Positions 24,890 through 34,109 are shown, numbered from the stretch's first letter. The stretch: DNA of 64,000 nucleotides from Lachnospiraceae bacterium AF51-6-b8A (GCA_027682585.1 JAQCZH010000001.1:744001-808000), one strand, 5' to 3'. Numbers and translations are program-made. Notes: generated from the sequence alone by a model not told the origin.

Positions 24890-24918
24890 ATTATATTCTA
24901 GGAAACAGGCTCAGTCAA
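24890..24918 (-). promoter_or_regulatory. Promoter of the gmk-rpoZ-rimO operon
   Basis: -35 TTGACT (24913-24918), a 17-base spacer and a perfect -10 TATAAT (24890-24895), about 70 bases before the gmk ATG. Confidence 0.8.
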
Positions 24919-25034
24919 ACACAGGCGGGAATTCAGGTATCTCACAGAATCTAAATATTATTCTATCATTCAGGCAAATACATTTGGGGAACTCGCTTCA
25001 TTGAATCAATCCATAACATCAGGAAAAGATCCTG

Positions 25035-25040
25035 TATAAT
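25035..25040 (+). promoter_or_regulatory. Possible -10 box for rqcH
   Basis: TATAAT at 25035-25040, about 75 bases before the rqcH start. No convincing -35 is seen. The rest of the 295-base divergent gmk/rqcH region shows only AT-rich sequence and the opposing gmk promoter. Confidence 0.45.
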
Positions 25041-25115
25041 AAAGTACATATAAAGAGTTGAAAGATCTAGCAAGCATTCTCTTATCGGGATTCCGACAGA
25101 AAGCAAGGTGAAAAT

Positions 25116-26861
25116 ATGGCATTTGACGGGTCAACCATCCGCTGCCTGGTATCAGAATTATCTCAGTCCCTCACCGGAGGACGCATCTCAAAAATCGCCC
25201 AGCCGGAAGCCTGTGAGCTGCAGCTGACTATCAAGACGCCCGCAGGCAACCGCCGTCTTCTGATCTCGGCCAATGCCTCCTTACCTCTGGTCTATCTGAC
25301 AGAGGAGAACAAGACCGCCCCCCTGACCGCTCCGGTTTTCTGCATGCTCCTTCGCAAACATATCCAGGGCGGGCATATCTCTTCCATTGAACAAATGGAC
25401 TTTGAGCGTGTCATCCGCATCCGCGTCCGCCATCTGGATGAGCTGGGTGACCCCGCTGAGAAGTATCTCTATATTGAGATTATGGGGAAACACTCCAATA
25501 TCATCTTCTGCGATCAGAAGAATAAGATCATCGATGCAATCAAGCGTATCCCCTTCTCTCTCTCCTCGGTCCGGGAAGTTCTGCCGACAAGAAACTACTT
25601 CATTCCCTCTCAGAAGGGAAGACATAATCCTCTGACCAGCGGCAAAGAGGAATTCATGAGCGCCGTTTTCTCCTCTCCCAGACCGCTGGTCAAAGCTATC
25701 TACACCGCCTATATGGGATTCTCCCCGGTCATCGCCAACGAGATCATCTGCCGGGCAGGGTTGTCCTCAACCAACAGCAATACAGAACTGACAGAAATCC
25801 AAAAAATGCAGCTCTACGGAGCATTTGACCGCATGATGACGGATCTTCGAGAAGAACGCTTTTATCCCTGTCTCATCAGGGACGCAGGAACCGGGGCTCC
25901 CAGGGAGTACGCCGTCTTCGGCATCAGCTTCTATCCCGAAGCGGAACTGTCTGTATATGAATCCATCTCCCGCCTTCTGGTCGACTACTACGCAGGCCGC
26001 AACAAGGCGGCCAATATGCACCAGAAATCCTCGGATCTCAGGCATTTGCTGACTACCCTCTTGGATCGCAGCCGCAAAAAGGAGGCTATCCAGAGAAAAC
26101 AGCTTGCCGACAGCAAGAAAATGGATATTTACCGCGTCCGGGGTGAGCTTCTGCATACTTACGGCTACAGCGCCAGGCCAGGCGATCCGTCTTTGACCTG
26201 CGTCAACTACTACGACGGCAAAGAGATCACCATCCCCCTGGATCCTCTTCTGTCCGTCCAGGAGAACGCCGCCAGATGCTTCGCCCGCTACGAAAAAATG
26301 AAGCGAACCAAGAAAGCCTCCATTCAGCTGATTGCGGAGACTTCCCAGGAAATCGCCCACCTGGAATCCATGTTAACTGCGCTTGATCTGGCCGAGAACA
26401 CCGCCGACCTGGAAGCCATCCATCAGGAGATGATTCGATACGGCTACGTCAAAAAGAGGGGGAAAGGCAGAAGGACACAGGGCAAGAGCAAGCCTCTGCA
26501 CTATGTGACGGAAGATGGCTTTGACATCTATGTTGGAAAAAATAACGAGCAGAATGACTATCTGACCTTTAAGATGGCCACAGGCAACGACTGGTGGTTC
26601 CATACCAAAAAGGTTCATGGTTCTCACGTCATTGTCAAGAATCCAGCCGGCGGCGAGATGCCCGACCGCATCTACGAAATTGCCGCCTCCCTGGCCGCCT
26701 ACTACTCTCAGGGCCGGGAATCCGGCAATGTCGAAGTTGACTACCTGCAGAAGAAGAACGTCAAAAAACCGACCGGAGGCATTGCAGGTTTTGTTGTCTA
26801 CTACAGCAATTACTCCCTGATTGCCAAACCCTCTTTAGAGGGAGTTCGGCTTGTTGATTGA
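25116..26861 (+). CDS. rqcH: RqcH / NFACT protein (fibronectin-binding A-like)
   Basis: Rqc2/NEMF homologue that binds stalled 50S subunits with peptidyl-tRNA and adds C-terminal alanine tails to direct degradation; older annotations call it a fibronectin-binding protein. It has 581 residues: NFACT-N (about 1-200), helix-hairpin-helix and coiled-coil regions (about 290-420), and NFACT-R (about 455-560, with DIYVGKNNEQNDYLT, DWWFHTK and HVIVKNP). At the position of the B. subtilis D97-R98 catalytic pair the protein reads Glu97-Arg98 (in MDFERVI). The ribosome binding site is AAGGTG. Monocistronic on the plus strand. Confidence 0.92.
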   Translation: MAFDGSTIRCLVSELSQSLTGGRISKIAQPEACELQLTIKTPAGNRRLLISANASLPLVYLTEENKTAPLTAPVFCMLLRKHIQGGHISSIEQMDFERVIRIRVRHLDELGDPAEKYLYIEIMGKHSNIIFCDQKNKIIDAIKRIPFSLSSVREVLPTRNYFIPSQKGRHNPLTSGKEEFMSAVFSSPRPLVKAIYTAYMGFSPVIANEIICRAGLSSTNSNTELTEIQKMQLYGAFDRMMTDLREERFYPCLIRDAGTGAPREYAVFGISFYPEAELSVYESISRLLVDYYAGRNKAANMHQKSSDLRHLLTTLLDRSRKKEAIQRKQLADSKKMDIYRVRGELLHTYGYSARPGDPSLTCVNYYDGKEITIPLDPLLSVQENAARCFARYEKMKRTKKASIQLIAETSQEIAHLESMLTALDLAENTADLEAIHQEMIRYGYVKKRGKGRRTQGKSKPLHYVTEDGFDIYVGKNNEQNDYLTFKMATGNDWWFHTKKVHGSHVIVKNPAGGEMPDRIYEIAASLAAYYSQGRESGNVEVDYLQKKNVKKPTGGIAGFVVYYSNYSLIAKPSLEGVRLVD

Positions 26862-26864
26862 ACG

Positions 26865-26883
26865 GCCTTCTTTTGCAGAAGGC
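26865..26883. terminator. Hairpin between convergent rqcH and recG
   Basis: GCCTTCT-TTTGC-AGAAGGC, a perfect 7-bp stem four bases after the rqcH stop. It has no long T-tract on either strand, so it would be a weak terminator. Confidence 0.4.
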
Positions 26884-26910
26884 GAACAGCACGAGGCACT
26901 CGCTCTTCCC

Positions 26911-28959
26911 TTATAGATTCGTGTAGACCTCCTGGCTTCTGCGTTCCAGGAAGTTGCGGATTCCTGCATGCTCTTCAAACATCAGCTTTGGATCAGCCGC
27001 CAGGATCTCTCTGCAGTCCTCAGAAGCCATCTGCAGAACATTGGCGTCCTGATAAATATCCGCGATCCTGAAATCCAGCTCTCCGGACTGACGGATTCCG
27101 AAAAAGTCACCGGGACCGCGCAGCTTCAGGTCTTCGGAAGCAATGGTGAAGCCATCATCGGAATGAACTAAGACCTCCAGCCGCCTGGGGATCTCCTCGG
27201 AATCGGAGGAGTCAATAAAAATACAATAAGCCTGATCCGCCCCCCTTCCCACGCGTCCTCTGAGCTGATGAAGCTGGGCCAGACCGAAACGATTGGCATT
27301 TTCTATGACCATAACGCTGGCATTTGGTACATTGACCCCCACCTCAACAACAGTTGTAGAGACCAGGACCTGAATCTTTCCAGAGGAAAAAGCTTCCATT
27401 ACCCGATCCTTCTCCTTGGACTTCATGCGCCCATGCAGAAGACCGACTGTAATTTGATCTCCATAGAAATCCTTAAGGGTCTGAGCATAATCGATGACAT
27501 TTTCATCCTCACTGACATCGGATGCCTCGACCAGAGGACAGATCACATAGGCCTGTCGGCCGGCCAGGACCTCTTTGGCGACAAACTGCCAGGCCGTCCT
27601 CTTTTTCTCAGCACGTACCACGGCATTCTTTGTCTTCTTTCGGCTGGCGGGCAAATCCCGAATGACAGACAGATTCATATCCCCATAGAGAATCATGGCC
27701 AGGGTTCTTGGAATTGGAGTTGCGGACATCACAAGAACGTTGGGAGACTGTCCCTTAGAGGCCAGCATTTTCCTCTGTCTGACTCCGAATCGATGCTGCT
27801 CATCTGTTACCACCAGGGCCAGTTTTCTGAATTCAACCGGATCCTGAATCAATGCGTGAGTCCCGATGATAAAGAGGGCACCCTCATCTAAGATCTTAGA
27901 CTGGATCTCTCTTCTCTGTTTAACGGTAGATGATCCCGTCAGGCAGACCACTGAGTAAGGCAGTGCATACTTCTGACAGAGCTTTGTGAATTCCCTCTCA
28001 TGCTGTCTGGCCAGGACTTCGGTCGGGGCCATAATGACAGCCTGGTAGCCGTTTTCCAGACAGGCCAGCATGGACAAAAAGGCCACGATCGTCTTGCCGC
28101 TTCCCACATCTCCCTGAATGAGCCTCTGGCTGACCTGCGGTGCCCTGAGATCTTCCAGAATATCCTCCAGAGCCTCCTCCTGGCCCCCGGTCAGAGCGAA
28201 GGGCAACTGCTTCTGCACTGCTCGCATCTGTACCGTTTTCGTAATCAGATGATGATTCTCAGCCGGAACCTCTTCCAGGCGATTTCGCCCCATTTCAAGC
28301 AGAAAGAAGAAGAACTCGTCGTAGACCAGGCGCTGTCTGGCTCGCAGCAGATGATCAAAATCCATGGGAAAGTGAATCTGCTTCATAGCCCACTCGTAAG
28401 GAACCAACTGATTGCTCTCCAGAAGCTCCGGCGGCAGATACTCTCCCATGTGAATACCGCTGTCAAAAACGGTCTGCACCATCTTCCTGACATTGTTGTT
28501 GGTCAGGCCTCTGGTCAGACCGTAGACCGGCTGCGGCTGCTGCATCAGGGTTCTGTACTTGTCCGGTGTATAGATCTGGGCCTGGGACATCTTGAGTCTG
28601 TTGCCCTCCTCCAGCTTCCCGTAAAAGACAAATGCCTCGCCGACCGCAAGCTGACTTCGAACATAGGGCATCCGAAACCAGATCAGTTCTAAAGAGTGAT
28701 CTCCAAAAAAGGCTGTTGCCAGAGTCACATCCATGCGATGTCCCTTCCTGATTCTGGCCGGACTTTTAAGTCTCGCCAGAATAGCGACCGTGCTGTTGGG
28801 ATGTAATTCCCCATAATTGGCCAGGGGAGGAAACGTCTGATAGGATCTTGGATAGTGCAAAAGCAGGTCTCCCACCGTGTAGATGTCCAATTTTTGGTAG
28901 AGTTTCTCTGTCTTTTCTCCAACGCCTTTGAGATCACGGAGACGTTCCATATAATCCAT
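26911..28959 (-). CDS. recG: ATP-dependent DNA helicase RecG
   Basis: Helicase that remodels stalled replication forks and Holliday junctions. The start at 28959 (MDYMERLRDLKGVG) has AGGAG eight bases upstream; the longer frame adds 37 unlikely residues. It has 682 residues: the N-terminal wedge domain with an OB fold, Walker A GDVGSGKTIVA, the DEQHRFG box, MSATPIPRTLAM, and motif VI in QLRGRVGRGADQAYCIF. In Firmicutes recG commonly follows a FakA-like gene and an Asp23 gene, as here, but a 250-base gap with a large hairpin separates them. Confidence 0.96.
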   Translation of the reverse strand: MDYMERLRDLKGVGEKTEKLYQKLDIYTVGDLLLHYPRSYQTFPPLANYGELHPNSTVAILARLKSPARIRKGHRMDVTLATAFFGDHSLELIWFRMPYVRSQLAVGEAFVFYGKLEEGNRLKMSQAQIYTPDKYRTLMQQPQPVYGLTRGLTNNNVRKMVQTVFDSGIHMGEYLPPELLESNQLVPYEWAMKQIHFPMDFDHLLRARQRLVYDEFFFFLLEMGRNRLEEVPAENHHLITKTVQMRAVQKQLPFALTGGQEEALEDILEDLRAPQVSQRLIQGDVGSGKTIVAFLSMLACLENGYQAVIMAPTEVLARQHEREFTKLCQKYALPYSVVCLTGSSTVKQRREIQSKILDEGALFIIGTHALIQDPVEFRKLALVVTDEQHRFGVRQRKMLASKGQSPNVLVMSATPIPRTLAMILYGDMNLSVIRDLPASRKKTKNAVVRAEKKRTAWQFVAKEVLAGRQAYVICPLVEASDVSEDENVIDYAQTLKDFYGDQITVGLLHGRMKSKEKDRVMEAFSSGKIQVLVSTTVVEVGVNVPNASVMVIENANRFGLAQLHQLRGRVGRGADQAYCIFIDSSDSEEIPRRLEVLVHSDDGFTIASEDLKLRGPGDFFGIRQSGELDFRIADIYQDANVLQMASEDCREILAADPKLMFEEHAGIRNFLERRSQEVYTNL

Positions 28960-29103
28960 GCTGCTAACTCCTGTATCTTCCGTTTTTGTTTTGAACATAA
29001 ACAATAATTTGAGAAACACTTTGCAGAGATTTATTTGCCATATATGATAAGCGGGTGCCGAATATAACAAACAGGCATCTTTTCAGCTTCTTTTGTAATG
29101 CCA

Positions 29104-29172
29104 AGAGCCGACCGACATATACCGCGAATACACAGACAATGAATGTAAACGCGATATATGCTGGTCGGCTCT
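29104..29172. terminator. Large 23-bp stem-loop downstream of the FakA-like gene
   Basis: The arm starting AGAGCCGACCGACATATACC (29104) pairs with the arm ending GGTCGGCTCT (29172): about 20 of 23 positions match, plus wobbles. It sits in the 250-base gap between the FakA-like gene and recG. It is longer than a normal terminator and has no strong U-run; it may act as a terminator, an mRNA processing site or a 3' stabiliser. Confidence 0.55.
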
Positions 29173-29209
29173 GTATTCATATTGGCCAGACAAGGGGCTT
29201 GCTCAAGAC

Positions 29210-30856
29210 TTACTCGACGCTGACCACATAGCAGTATACAGGCTGTCCGCCATTCTGCACCTCGACCTCAACCTGAGGATAGCGCTGCCGGATCTGTTCT
29301 GCGAGGGCATTGGCATCATTCTCCCTGGCATCCCGGCCAAAGTATATGCTGACAATTGCAGAATCTTCATCTACCATGGCATCAATCATCTGTTGGAAAG
29401 CTCGACTCAGATCCGCATCTACAGAAATGATCCCGTCATCTCCGATCCCCATAAAGTCACCCTGATGAATCTGCTTGTCATCAATCAGAGTATCCCTCAC
29501 AGCATAGGTGATCTGCCCGGTCTTAACCAGAGCAATTTCTTCCATCATACGATCACGGTTCTCCTCCACAGACTGCTCCGGGATGAAATTGATCATGGCG
29601 GTAATGCCCTGAGGCACCGTCTTTGAGGGGATCACTACAACCTTCTTATCCTCAGTCAGTTCCGCAGCTTGCTTAGCAGCCATAATAATATTTTTATTAT
29701 TGGGAAGAACAATAATGTTTCTTGCGTTTGTCTTCTCAATGGCAGAGAGAATATCCTCTGTGGACGGATTCATGGTCTGTCCGCCGGTAATAATACGGTC
29801 ACAGCCCAACTGCCGGAAGACCTCGTTGATCCCCTCTCCGATTGAGACAGCGACAAAAGCGATTTCCTTAGCCGGCTCACCGGCAGGAAGCCCTTTCGCA
29901 TTCTCCTGGGCCGGCTGAGACGCTTGCTCTGTAAGAGCCTGCGCCCCCTCCTTTGCCTGAACTGTCTTGGAATTGGGATTTGAGTGCAGATGAACCTGGT
30001 GCAGGACGCCGTATTCCATGGCAACCGCGATCACCTGACCGGGATCATCACACTCGATCTCAACGGAGATTGAATTGGCATTGCCGGTCACCTGGCATTC
30101 TCCGTCCTTCATGATCTTATGTCGAAGATCAGAGACCTGGTCGCCTGTGACAAGCATATTGGAAACGACCTTAAAGCGAAGTCGATAAGCATAGACCGCC
30201 TCCGTCTGGATCTTAACGGCTTTTGCCTCCACCTGGCCTCCAGAGAGAACAATATAAGCGCCCTTTAAGACCTCAACCAGGCCCTGTCCGCCGGAATCGA
30301 CGACACCGGCTTGCTTTAAGACAGGAAGCATATCCGGGGTCTTGGCAAGGACACGTTCGGCCTCCTTGATGATGGCGTCAGAAAAAGCCAGGATATCATC
30401 TGTCTGGGCAGCCATCTCAAGAGCCTTGTCGGCGGCAGCTCTTGCCACGGTAAGAATCGTCCCCTCCTTGGGCTTCATCACCGCCTTATAGGCAGTTTCG
30501 CAGGCTCTTTGCATGGCATCACAGAGAATCTGAACATTGAGCTCCGAATAATCTCTGCTGATCTTGCAGAAGCCACGGAAGAGCTGGGATAAAATGACGC
30601 CGGAGTTGCCTCTGGCGCCTCTGAGAGAACCGGAGGATACGGCCTTGCAGATATCCTTCATGACGGCTTCACTGCCGAGTTCTTCTACCGCATGAGCCGC
30701 AGATGCAATGGTGGCCGTCATATTTGTTCCGGTATCACCATCCGGAACAGGGAATACATTCAGCTCATTGATCCACTCCTTATGATTGTCAAGGTTGGTT
30801 GACGCACCGAGAAATGCCTTGGCAAGAAGCTGGGCATTGATCGTCTTCATTTCCAC
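29210..30856 (-). CDS. FakA-like (YloV) fatty acid kinase / DAK2 domain protein
   Basis: Kinase subunit likely to phosphorylate FakB-bound fatty acids for phospholipid synthesis. It has 548 residues: a DhaL/DAK2 ATP-binding domain at the N-terminus (INELNVFPVPDGDTGTNMTA; then GARGNSGVILSQLFRGF), a middle segment and a C-terminal DegV-like FakA domain (about 330-548, with GGQTMNPSTEDIL and VLPNNKNIIMAA). The start is GTG with AAGGAGG seven bases before; an ATG two codons later is possible. It lies 12 bases after the Asp23 gene, the conserved yloU-yloV order. No FakB gene is in the window. Confidence 0.9.
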   Translation of the reverse strand: MEMKTINAQLLAKAFLGASTNLDNHKEWINELNVFPVPDGDTGTNMTATIASAAHAVEELGSEAVMKDICKAVSSGSLRGARGNSGVILSQLFRGFCKISRDYSELNVQILCDAMQRACETAYKAVMKPKEGTILTVARAAADKALEMAAQTDDILAFSDAIIKEAERVLAKTPDMLPVLKQAGVVDSGGQGLVEVLKGAYIVLSGGQVEAKAVKIQTEAVYAYRLRFKVVSNMLVTGDQVSDLRHKIMKDGECQVTGNANSISVEIECDDPGQVIAVAMEYGVLHQVHLHSNPNSKTVQAKEGAQALTEQASQPAQENAKGLPAGEPAKEIAFVAVSIGEGINEVFRQLGCDRIITGGQTMNPSTEDILSAIEKTNARNIIVLPNNKNIIMAAKQAAELTEDKKVVVIPSKTVPQGITAMINFIPEQSVEENRDRMMEEIALVKTGQITYAVRDTLIDDKQIHQGDFMGIGDDGIISVDADLSRAFQQMIDAMVDEDSAIVSIYFGRDARENDANALAEQIRQRYPQVEVEVQNGGQPVYCYVVSVE

Positions 30857-30868
30857 CTGTCTTCCTCC

Positions 30869-31228
30869 TTAATCGGTAACGCGAACACCCTCGACGAAGA
30901 TATTGATTTCTCTTACCTTCATGCCGGTAAAGGCTTCTACCCGATACTTCACAGTGTCTTTGAGGTTACTGCAGACTGTACTGATGCCAACGCCATATGC
31001 CACAATCACATGGAAATCCAGAGCGATCTGGCTGTTATCATCAATAGAGACATTGATTCCGCGGTTTAAGTAATCCCTCTTGAGCAGGCGTGTCAGTCCG
31101 TCCATCATATTGACGGCTGCCATACCAACGATACCAAAGCACTCCACTGCAATTGAGCCGGCATAGGTCGCAATCACATCTGGATTGATCTCAATCTTGC
31201 CGAGTCCGGTAGACATTGCACCTTGCAT
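30869..31228 (-). CDS. Asp23/Gls24 family envelope stress protein (YloU-like)
   Basis: Small protein of the Asp23 family; B. subtilis YloU is the usual partner of YloV. The start at 31228 (MQGAMSTGLGKIEIN) has GGAGGTG five bases before it. Product 119 residues, with the family run INPDVIATYAGSIAVECFGIVGMA and the C-terminal VREINIFVEGVR. No membrane segment. Exact role unclear; family members associate with the membrane and the cell-envelope stress response. Confidence 0.88.
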   Translation of the reverse strand: MQGAMSTGLGKIEINPDVIATYAGSIAVECFGIVGMAAVNMMDGLTRLLKRDYLNRGINVSIDDNSQIALDFHVIVAYGVGISTVCSNLKDTVKYRVEAFTGMKVREINIFVEGVRVTD

Positions 31229-31266
31229 ACAGGCACCTCCATTCTGAACAGACAGTTTCATATGCA

Positions 31267-31272
31267 ATTATA
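31267..31272 (-). promoter_or_regulatory. -10 box for the asp23-fakA operon
   Basis: TATAAT at 31267-31272 on the minus strand, about 40 bases before the Asp23 start. The -35 is weak. It lies back to back with the rpmB promoter. Confidence 0.55.
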
Positions 31273-31305
31273 TCGGATTCCCTCGAAAATACAAAGGGAT
31301 TTTAC

Positions 31306-31334
31306 TTGCTTTTGACCTGGCACTCTGCTATATT
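31306..31334 (+). promoter_or_regulatory. Promoter of rpmB
   Basis: -35 TTGCTT (31306-31311), a 17-base spacer and -10 TATATT (31329-31334) with an upstream TGC making an extended -10. The leader then has a small hairpin, ATTTGCC (31347-31353) with GGCAAAT (31360-31366). Confidence 0.6.
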
Positions 31335-31393
31335 ATCAATGTTGTGATTTGCCACTGAGGGCAAATAATCTTAAATCAAGGAGGTGTCTGACG

Positions 31394-31579
31394 ATGGCAA
31401 AGTGTGCAGTTTGTGGCAAGGGCGCTCATTTTGGTATTAAAGTGAGCCATTCTCATAAAAGATCAAACAGAATGTGGAAGTCCAATGTGAAATCTGTTCG
31501 CATTATTGAGAACGGTACCCCAAAGAAAGCATATGTCTGTACTTCATGCTTGCGTTCCGGTGCTGTTGAGCGCGCATAG
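31394..31579 (+). CDS. rpmB: 50S ribosomal protein L28, zinc-binding type
   Basis: Large-subunit ribosomal protein L28. The true start is the ATG at 31394 (MAKCAVCGKG), preceded by GGAGGTG; upstream in-frame codons are leader. It has 61 residues and carries the zinc-ribbon form with CxxC pairs at Cys4/Cys7 and Cys49/Cys52. Organisms with this form usually also have a zinc-free paralogue for zinc starvation, but none is in the window. Monocistronic, between a promoter and a strong terminator. Confidence 0.97.
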   Translation: MAKCAVCGKGAHFGIKVSHSHKRSNRMWKSNVKSVRIIENGTPKKAYVCTSCLRSGAVERA

Positions 31580-31607
31580 GATATTACATTACAGTAGATT
31601 TTTTCTG

Positions 31608-31636
31608 ACCTGCGAGAGATTCGCAGGTCTTTTTTA
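31608..31636 (+). terminator. Intrinsic terminator of rpmB
   Basis: ACCTGCGA-GAGAT-TCGCAGGT, a perfect 8-bp stem followed by CTTTTTT. Confidence 0.9.
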
Positions 31637-31764
31637 TTTTGGGGCAACGGAATCATTGCGAAGCATATATCCCGTATGCGGCAATTCCTTCCCACATGAC
31701 TCCATTGACTGAAAATCTGCATGTCATGTTTTCCATTGCTGATCATGATCTTTCAGTGACCATC

Positions 31765-31793
31765 TTGTCATACCTTTTCACACCCATTATCAT
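31765..31793 (+). promoter_or_regulatory. Promoter of the membrane pyrophosphatase gene
   Basis: -35 TTGTCA (31765-31770), a 17-base spacer and -10 TATCAT (31788-31793). The ribosome binding site further down is AAGGAGGG. Confidence 0.65.
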
Positions 31794-31862
31794 TTTGTAT
31801 AGGCAGTTCATTCTGCTGAATTCAGGCAGAAGAAGTCATTCATAGATAAGGAGGGTCTGCAT

Positions 31863-33965
31863 ATGGAACTATATTTTCTGATCGGTTTTGCCGGCGCAGT
31901 CGTCGCCCTGCTCTTCGCGCAGAATCGCCGCGCTGCGGTTATGGCCTGTCCGGAGGGTACTGATCGAATGAAAAAAATTTCATCTGCCATTCGCGACGGA
32001 GCGGACGCTTACTTAAAACATCAGTACATTACTGTCGCGAAAATCTTCGCAATTGTCTTCGTAATCCTTCTTCTTATGGCATTCGGGACGAACGGCTCCA
32101 TGCTCTCCAGGTTCACTCCCTTCGCCTTTCTCTCAGGCGGTATTTTCTCCATGCTGGCCGGCTATATCGGCATGAAGATCTCCACCCAGGCTAACTCCCG
32201 CACTGCCAACGCGGCGTCAAAGAGTCTCAACCGAGGACTTCGTGTCGCCTTCGCATCCGGTTCTGTCATGGGTTTTACCGTCGTTGGGCTCGGTATATTG
32301 GATATCTCCTGCTGGTTCTTTGTCCTGCGCTTCGTCTTTGGAATCGCTGACCCGGCAGATCTTGGGAACATCATGGTCATGAACGGTATGGGAGCTTCCT
32401 TCATGGCTCTCTTCGCCCGTGTCGGCGGCGGTATCTACACCAAAGCCGCGGATGTCGGAGCCGACCTGGTAGGTAAGGTTGAAGCTGGCATCCCGGAAGA
32501 TGATCCCCGCAATCCTGCAACCATAGCAGATAATGTCGGCGATAATGTCGGTGATGTCGCCGGAATGGGCGCAGACCTCTACGAATCCTATGTCGGTTCC
32601 ATTCTCGCCACCTTCTCTCTTGGTCCTCTGGCAGGCTATGGTTATCGAGGGATGTTTCTTCCCATGGCGCTGGCAGTGACCGGAATTCTCTGCTCCGTAC
32701 TGGGAACCTTCCTGGTCCGCACCGATGAGAATACCGACCAGAAGACTCTGCTGGGATCCCTTCGCAGAGGGACCTACTCAGCAACGATCCTGGCCGCTCT
32801 GCTGGCGGCTCCGCTCACCTACTTTATTCTCGGGAATATGGGTGTCTACGTATCGATTCTCTGCGGCCTTCTCGGCGGAACGACAATCGGTTATTTCACG
32901 GAATACTATACCTCTGACACTTACAGACCCACACAGGAACTCTCAGCTTCGGCCCAGAGCGGTACGGGGCCTCTGGTTATCGGAGGCATCTCCCTTGGTA
33001 TGAAGTCCACCATGGCCTCTATTCTGATTGTCACGGCGGCGGTTATGATCTCCTTTGCTGCGGCCGGCGGATACGGCAATTACACGCAGGGGCTCTACGG
33101 TATCGGTATTGCCGCAGTCGGCATGCTCTCCACACTTGGCATTACACTTGCGACGGACGCCTATGGGCCGGTCGCAGACAATGCCGGCGGCATCGCCGAA
33201 ATGTCCGGTCTTTCGGAAGCGGTTCGCGAGCGCACGGATGCTCTTGACTCCCTGGGCAATACAACTGCCGCTACCGGTAAAGGCTTTGCCATCGGCTCCG
33301 CTTCTCTGACAGCACTCGCTCTGCTTGTATCTTATGTCTCCATTGCGAACAGCAAGCTTGCCGCTGCAGGCAGGGAGCTGATGGATCTCTCGCTCACCAA
33401 CCCCCAGGTACTCGTCGGTCTCTTTATCGGCGCCATGCTGACCTTTGTCTTCGCTTCCTATACCATGAGCGCCGTTCAGATATCTGCCCAGAGCATTGTA
33501 AATGAAGTACGCCGTCAGTTTCGCCAGATCAGCGGGATTATGGAAGGGACTGCGGATCCGGAATATGCCAGATGTGTTGCCATCTGTACCAGAGGTGCCC
33601 TGCGCCAGATGGTCATTCCGGCGCTTCTTGCAATCATTGTTCCCATTCTTACCGGATTGATCCTCGGATGTGAGGGCGTCGTGGGACTTCTCGGCGGAGT
33701 CTCCGTCACAGGATTTGCCATGGCTGTCTTCATGAGCAACGCCGGAGGAGCCTGGGACAATGCGAAGAAATATATTGAGAAGGGCAAGTTTGGAGGCAAG
33801 GGATCTGAGAGCCACAAGGCGGCTGTTGTCGGCGATACCGTGGGAGATCCCTTCAAAGACACGTCCGGTCCTTCCCTGAACATCCTGATCAAACTCTGCT
33901 CTACGATTTCCATTGTCTTCTCAGGTCTGATTGTCGCATTTAACCTGACCCGCTTCTTCATTTGA
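31863..33965 (+). CDS. hppA: K+-dependent membrane-bound pyrophosphatase (ion pump)
   Basis: Hydrolyses pyrophosphate and uses the energy to pump H+ and/or Na+ across the membrane. It has 700 residues and about 16 membrane helices. The substrate signature is DVGADLVGKVEAGIPEDDPR, followed by the magnesium-binding NVGDNVGDVAGMGADLYESY; a C-terminal DNAKKYIE and the GDTVGDPFKDTSGPS run complete the active site. In the GNTTAATGKGFAIGSA segment alanine occupies the place of the lysine found in K+-independent enzymes, so K+ dependence is predicted. K+-dependent types include Na+ pumps; the ion cannot be fixed from sequence alone. Confidence 0.95.
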   Translation: MELYFLIGFAGAVVALLFAQNRRAAVMACPEGTDRMKKISSAIRDGADAYLKHQYITVAKIFAIVFVILLLMAFGTNGSMLSRFTPFAFLSGGIFSMLAGYIGMKISTQANSRTANAASKSLNRGLRVAFASGSVMGFTVVGLGILDISCWFFVLRFVFGIADPADLGNIMVMNGMGASFMALFARVGGGIYTKAADVGADLVGKVEAGIPEDDPRNPATIADNVGDNVGDVAGMGADLYESYVGSILATFSLGPLAGYGYRGMFLPMALAVTGILCSVLGTFLVRTDENTDQKTLLGSLRRGTYSATILAALLAAPLTYFILGNMGVYVSILCGLLGGTTIGYFTEYYTSDTYRPTQELSASAQSGTGPLVIGGISLGMKSTMASILIVTAAVMISFAAAGGYGNYTQGLYGIGIAAVGMLSTLGITLATDAYGPVADNAGGIAEMSGLSEAVRERTDALDSLGNTTAATGKGFAIGSASLTALALLVSYVSIANSKLAAAGRELMDLSLTNPQVLVGLFIGAMLTFVFASYTMSAVQISAQSIVNEVRRQFRQISGIMEGTADPEYARCVAICTRGALRQMVIPALLAIIVPILTGLILGCEGVVGLLGGVSVTGFAMAVFMSNAGGAWDNAKKYIEKGKFGGKGSESHKAAVVGDTVGDPFKDTSGPSLNILIKLCSTISIVFSGLIVAFNLTRFFI

Positions 33966-34030
33966 TTTTTCCACCATATTTCTTCCGGGATAATTTGGCG
34001 AGGATTCTATTGTCACAGGCGCTCGCTCTG

Positions 34031-34076
34031 CAAATCCCCCTGACAGCAAACAGAAAACTGCTGTCAGGGGGATTTG
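34031..34076. terminator. Perfect 18-bp stem terminator between convergent hppA and ytfJ
   Basis: The arms at 34031-34048 and 34059-34076 are perfectly complementary (CAAATCCCCCTGACAGCA and its complement) with a ten-base loop. The T-tract is short (ATTT) on both strands, but the stem is very strong. It probably ends transcription from both directions. Confidence 0.8.
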
Positions 34077-34109
34077 CCATAAAGTATATATATTTAAGGA
34101 TTCGTCCTC

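Noticed and set aside
31347..31366. A GCCACTG string in the rpmB leader resembling part of a cobalamin riboswitch
   Set aside because: The leader is under 60 bases and lacks the B12 box; it is a simple 7-bp hairpin.
32943..33815. A long minus-strand open frame
   Set aside because: It is a shadow of the pyrophosphatase gene, rich in His/Asn/Gly as expected from reading membrane-protein codons backwards.
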